Below, piece by piece: positions 5,834 through 6,206 of a DNA stretch of 6,206 nt. Below the pieces are notes generated by a model. It saw only the letters and a program-made list of their open reading frames with translations, was not told the DNA's origin and did no database searches. The stretch's first letter is position 1. Each line of letters opens with the position of its first letter. This stretch comes from JBBDWZ01 sp050732575 (GTDB taxonomy: Bacteria; Gemmatimonadota; Gemmatimonadetes; Longimicrobiales; RSA9): the NCBI GenBank assembly GCA_050732575.1, contig JBOHRF010000310.1, positions 1-6,206 of the forward strand. Reading direction: 5' to 3'. A program made the position numbers and the translations under genes.

Positions 5834-6096
5834 GATGTGCTCTCCTCGTTTTCGAGATATTCGACGAGCGCATCCAGGCGCTCGGTCCAGTGCCGGCGGT
5901 ACCGGCTCACCCAGGTGTCGACCGGCTTCAGTGCCGCAGCATTCAACCGGCAGCGGCTTTCGCGGCCCACACGCACGCGCCGGATCAAACCCGCGTGCTC
6001 CAGCACATCCAGGTGTTTCGAGATGGCCGGCCGCGAGATCTGAAAGGGCGCCGCCAGCACACCCACAGTGGCGGTACCGCGCTCCAGCCGGGTCAC
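5830..6096 (-). CDS. ArsR-family helix-turn-helix regulator, N-terminus probably broken
   Basis: An 88-residue product from the GTG at 6096. It has the ArsR winged helix: ATVGVLAAPFQISRPAISKHLDVLEHAGLI (about 9-38), with the recognition helix in SRPAISKHLDVLE, then the wing RRVRVGRESRCRLN (39-52) and a C-terminal helix DTWVSRYRRHWTERLDALVEYL. No metal-binding cysteine pair of the ArsR/SmtB type is seen, as in the SRPBCC-linked subgroup. Its stop overlaps the SRPBCC start by ATGA. The family normally begins with a helix ending ALADPTRRAI. Here only the tail (RRAI) is in frame, while AFIAVASD is read in a different frame just upstream from an ATG at 6161. A net deletion of 4 nt near 6100-6112 would explain this. 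The GTG product lacks helix 1 and may be non-functional, or the sequence may contain an error. Confidence 0.78.
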   Translation of the reverse strand: MTRLERGTATVGVLAAPFQISRPAISKHLDVLEHAGLIRRVRVGRESRCRLNAAALKPVDTWVSRYRRHWTERLDALVEYLENEESTS

Positions 6097-6161
6097 GATC
6101 GCGCGGCGTCGTCGCTGGCCACCGCAATGAATGCTGGCGGCGCCGACGCGAGCGGACGCAT
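6097..6161 (-). pseudogene. Out-of-frame 5' end of the ArsR gene
   Basis: From ATG 6161 the minus strand reads MRPLASAPPAFIAVASD and then runs into a stop overlapping the GTG at 6096. The FIAVASD piece corresponds to the F-x-A-L-A-D/S-D start of the ArsR domain, whose next residues (RRAIVTRLERG) continue in the downstream frame. No good ribosome-binding site precedes the ATG. I see nothing else in the last 45 bases. Confidence 0.5.
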
Positions 6162-6206
6162 TTGGGGCGGTCCGTACGTGTACAGCAAGGCCATGGAGTC
6201 CGGATT

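Noticed and set aside
5441..6043. 200-codon plus-strand open frame
   Set aside because: It mirrors the SRPBCC and ArsR genes, whose minus-strand products have clear family motifs.
1..6206. tRNA, rRNA or insertion sequence
   Set aside because: No cloverleaf, rRNA core motif, transposase or terminal inverted repeats with target duplication could be found by eye.

Overview
This is a high-GC bacterial window with three intact or mostly intact gene groups and one decayed region. The pairing of a PadR-type repressor with a large duplicated MacB/FtsX-like permease (the 'acidobacterial duplicated orphan permease', ADOP, arrangement) suggests Acidobacteriota, Gemmatimonadota or a similar soil bacterium. 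The ArsR-SRPBCC pair and the nucleotidyltransferase pair fit that picture but do not fix the phylum. GTG starts and short overlaps between genes are frequent.

Layout. Positions 1-163 hold no convincing gene, only small inverted repeats and the upstream region of a two-gene plus-strand unit. That unit (164-951) encodes a 74-residue helical protein of unknown function and a 188-residue DNA polymerase beta-fold nucleotidyltransferase. The two genes overlap by GTGA, so they are probably translationally coupled and look toxin-antitoxin-like. Immediately after the nucleotidyltransferase stop, on the opposite strand, lies a decayed fdhD (formate dehydrogenase sulfurtransferase accessory protein). 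It keeps recognisable motifs but has at least two frame breaks and no C-terminal part. Positions 1501-2002 have no gene I can support, only a 7-bp-stem inverted repeat, a degenerate direct-repeat patch and a 25-codon gene-like fragment.

The minus strand from 5033 down to 2003 is a PadR regulator-ADOP permease operon with a 10-nt gap holding a strong Shine-Dalgarno sequence. Two overlapping dyads sit directly at the PadR ribosome-binding site. A perfect 12-bp palindrome, ATGTGATCACAT, lies about 260 bp further upstream. Both are candidate control sites.

The minus strand from 6096 down to 5387 encodes an ArsR-type helix-turn-helix regulator and an SRPBCC/AHSA1-domain protein sharing an ATGA overlap. 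The ArsR N-terminus appears to be broken by a small deletion: the usual start of the domain is readable in a neighbouring frame just upstream.

The most interesting items are the small-protein/nucleotidyltransferase module abutting a dead fdhD, and the nested dyads at the padR translation start.
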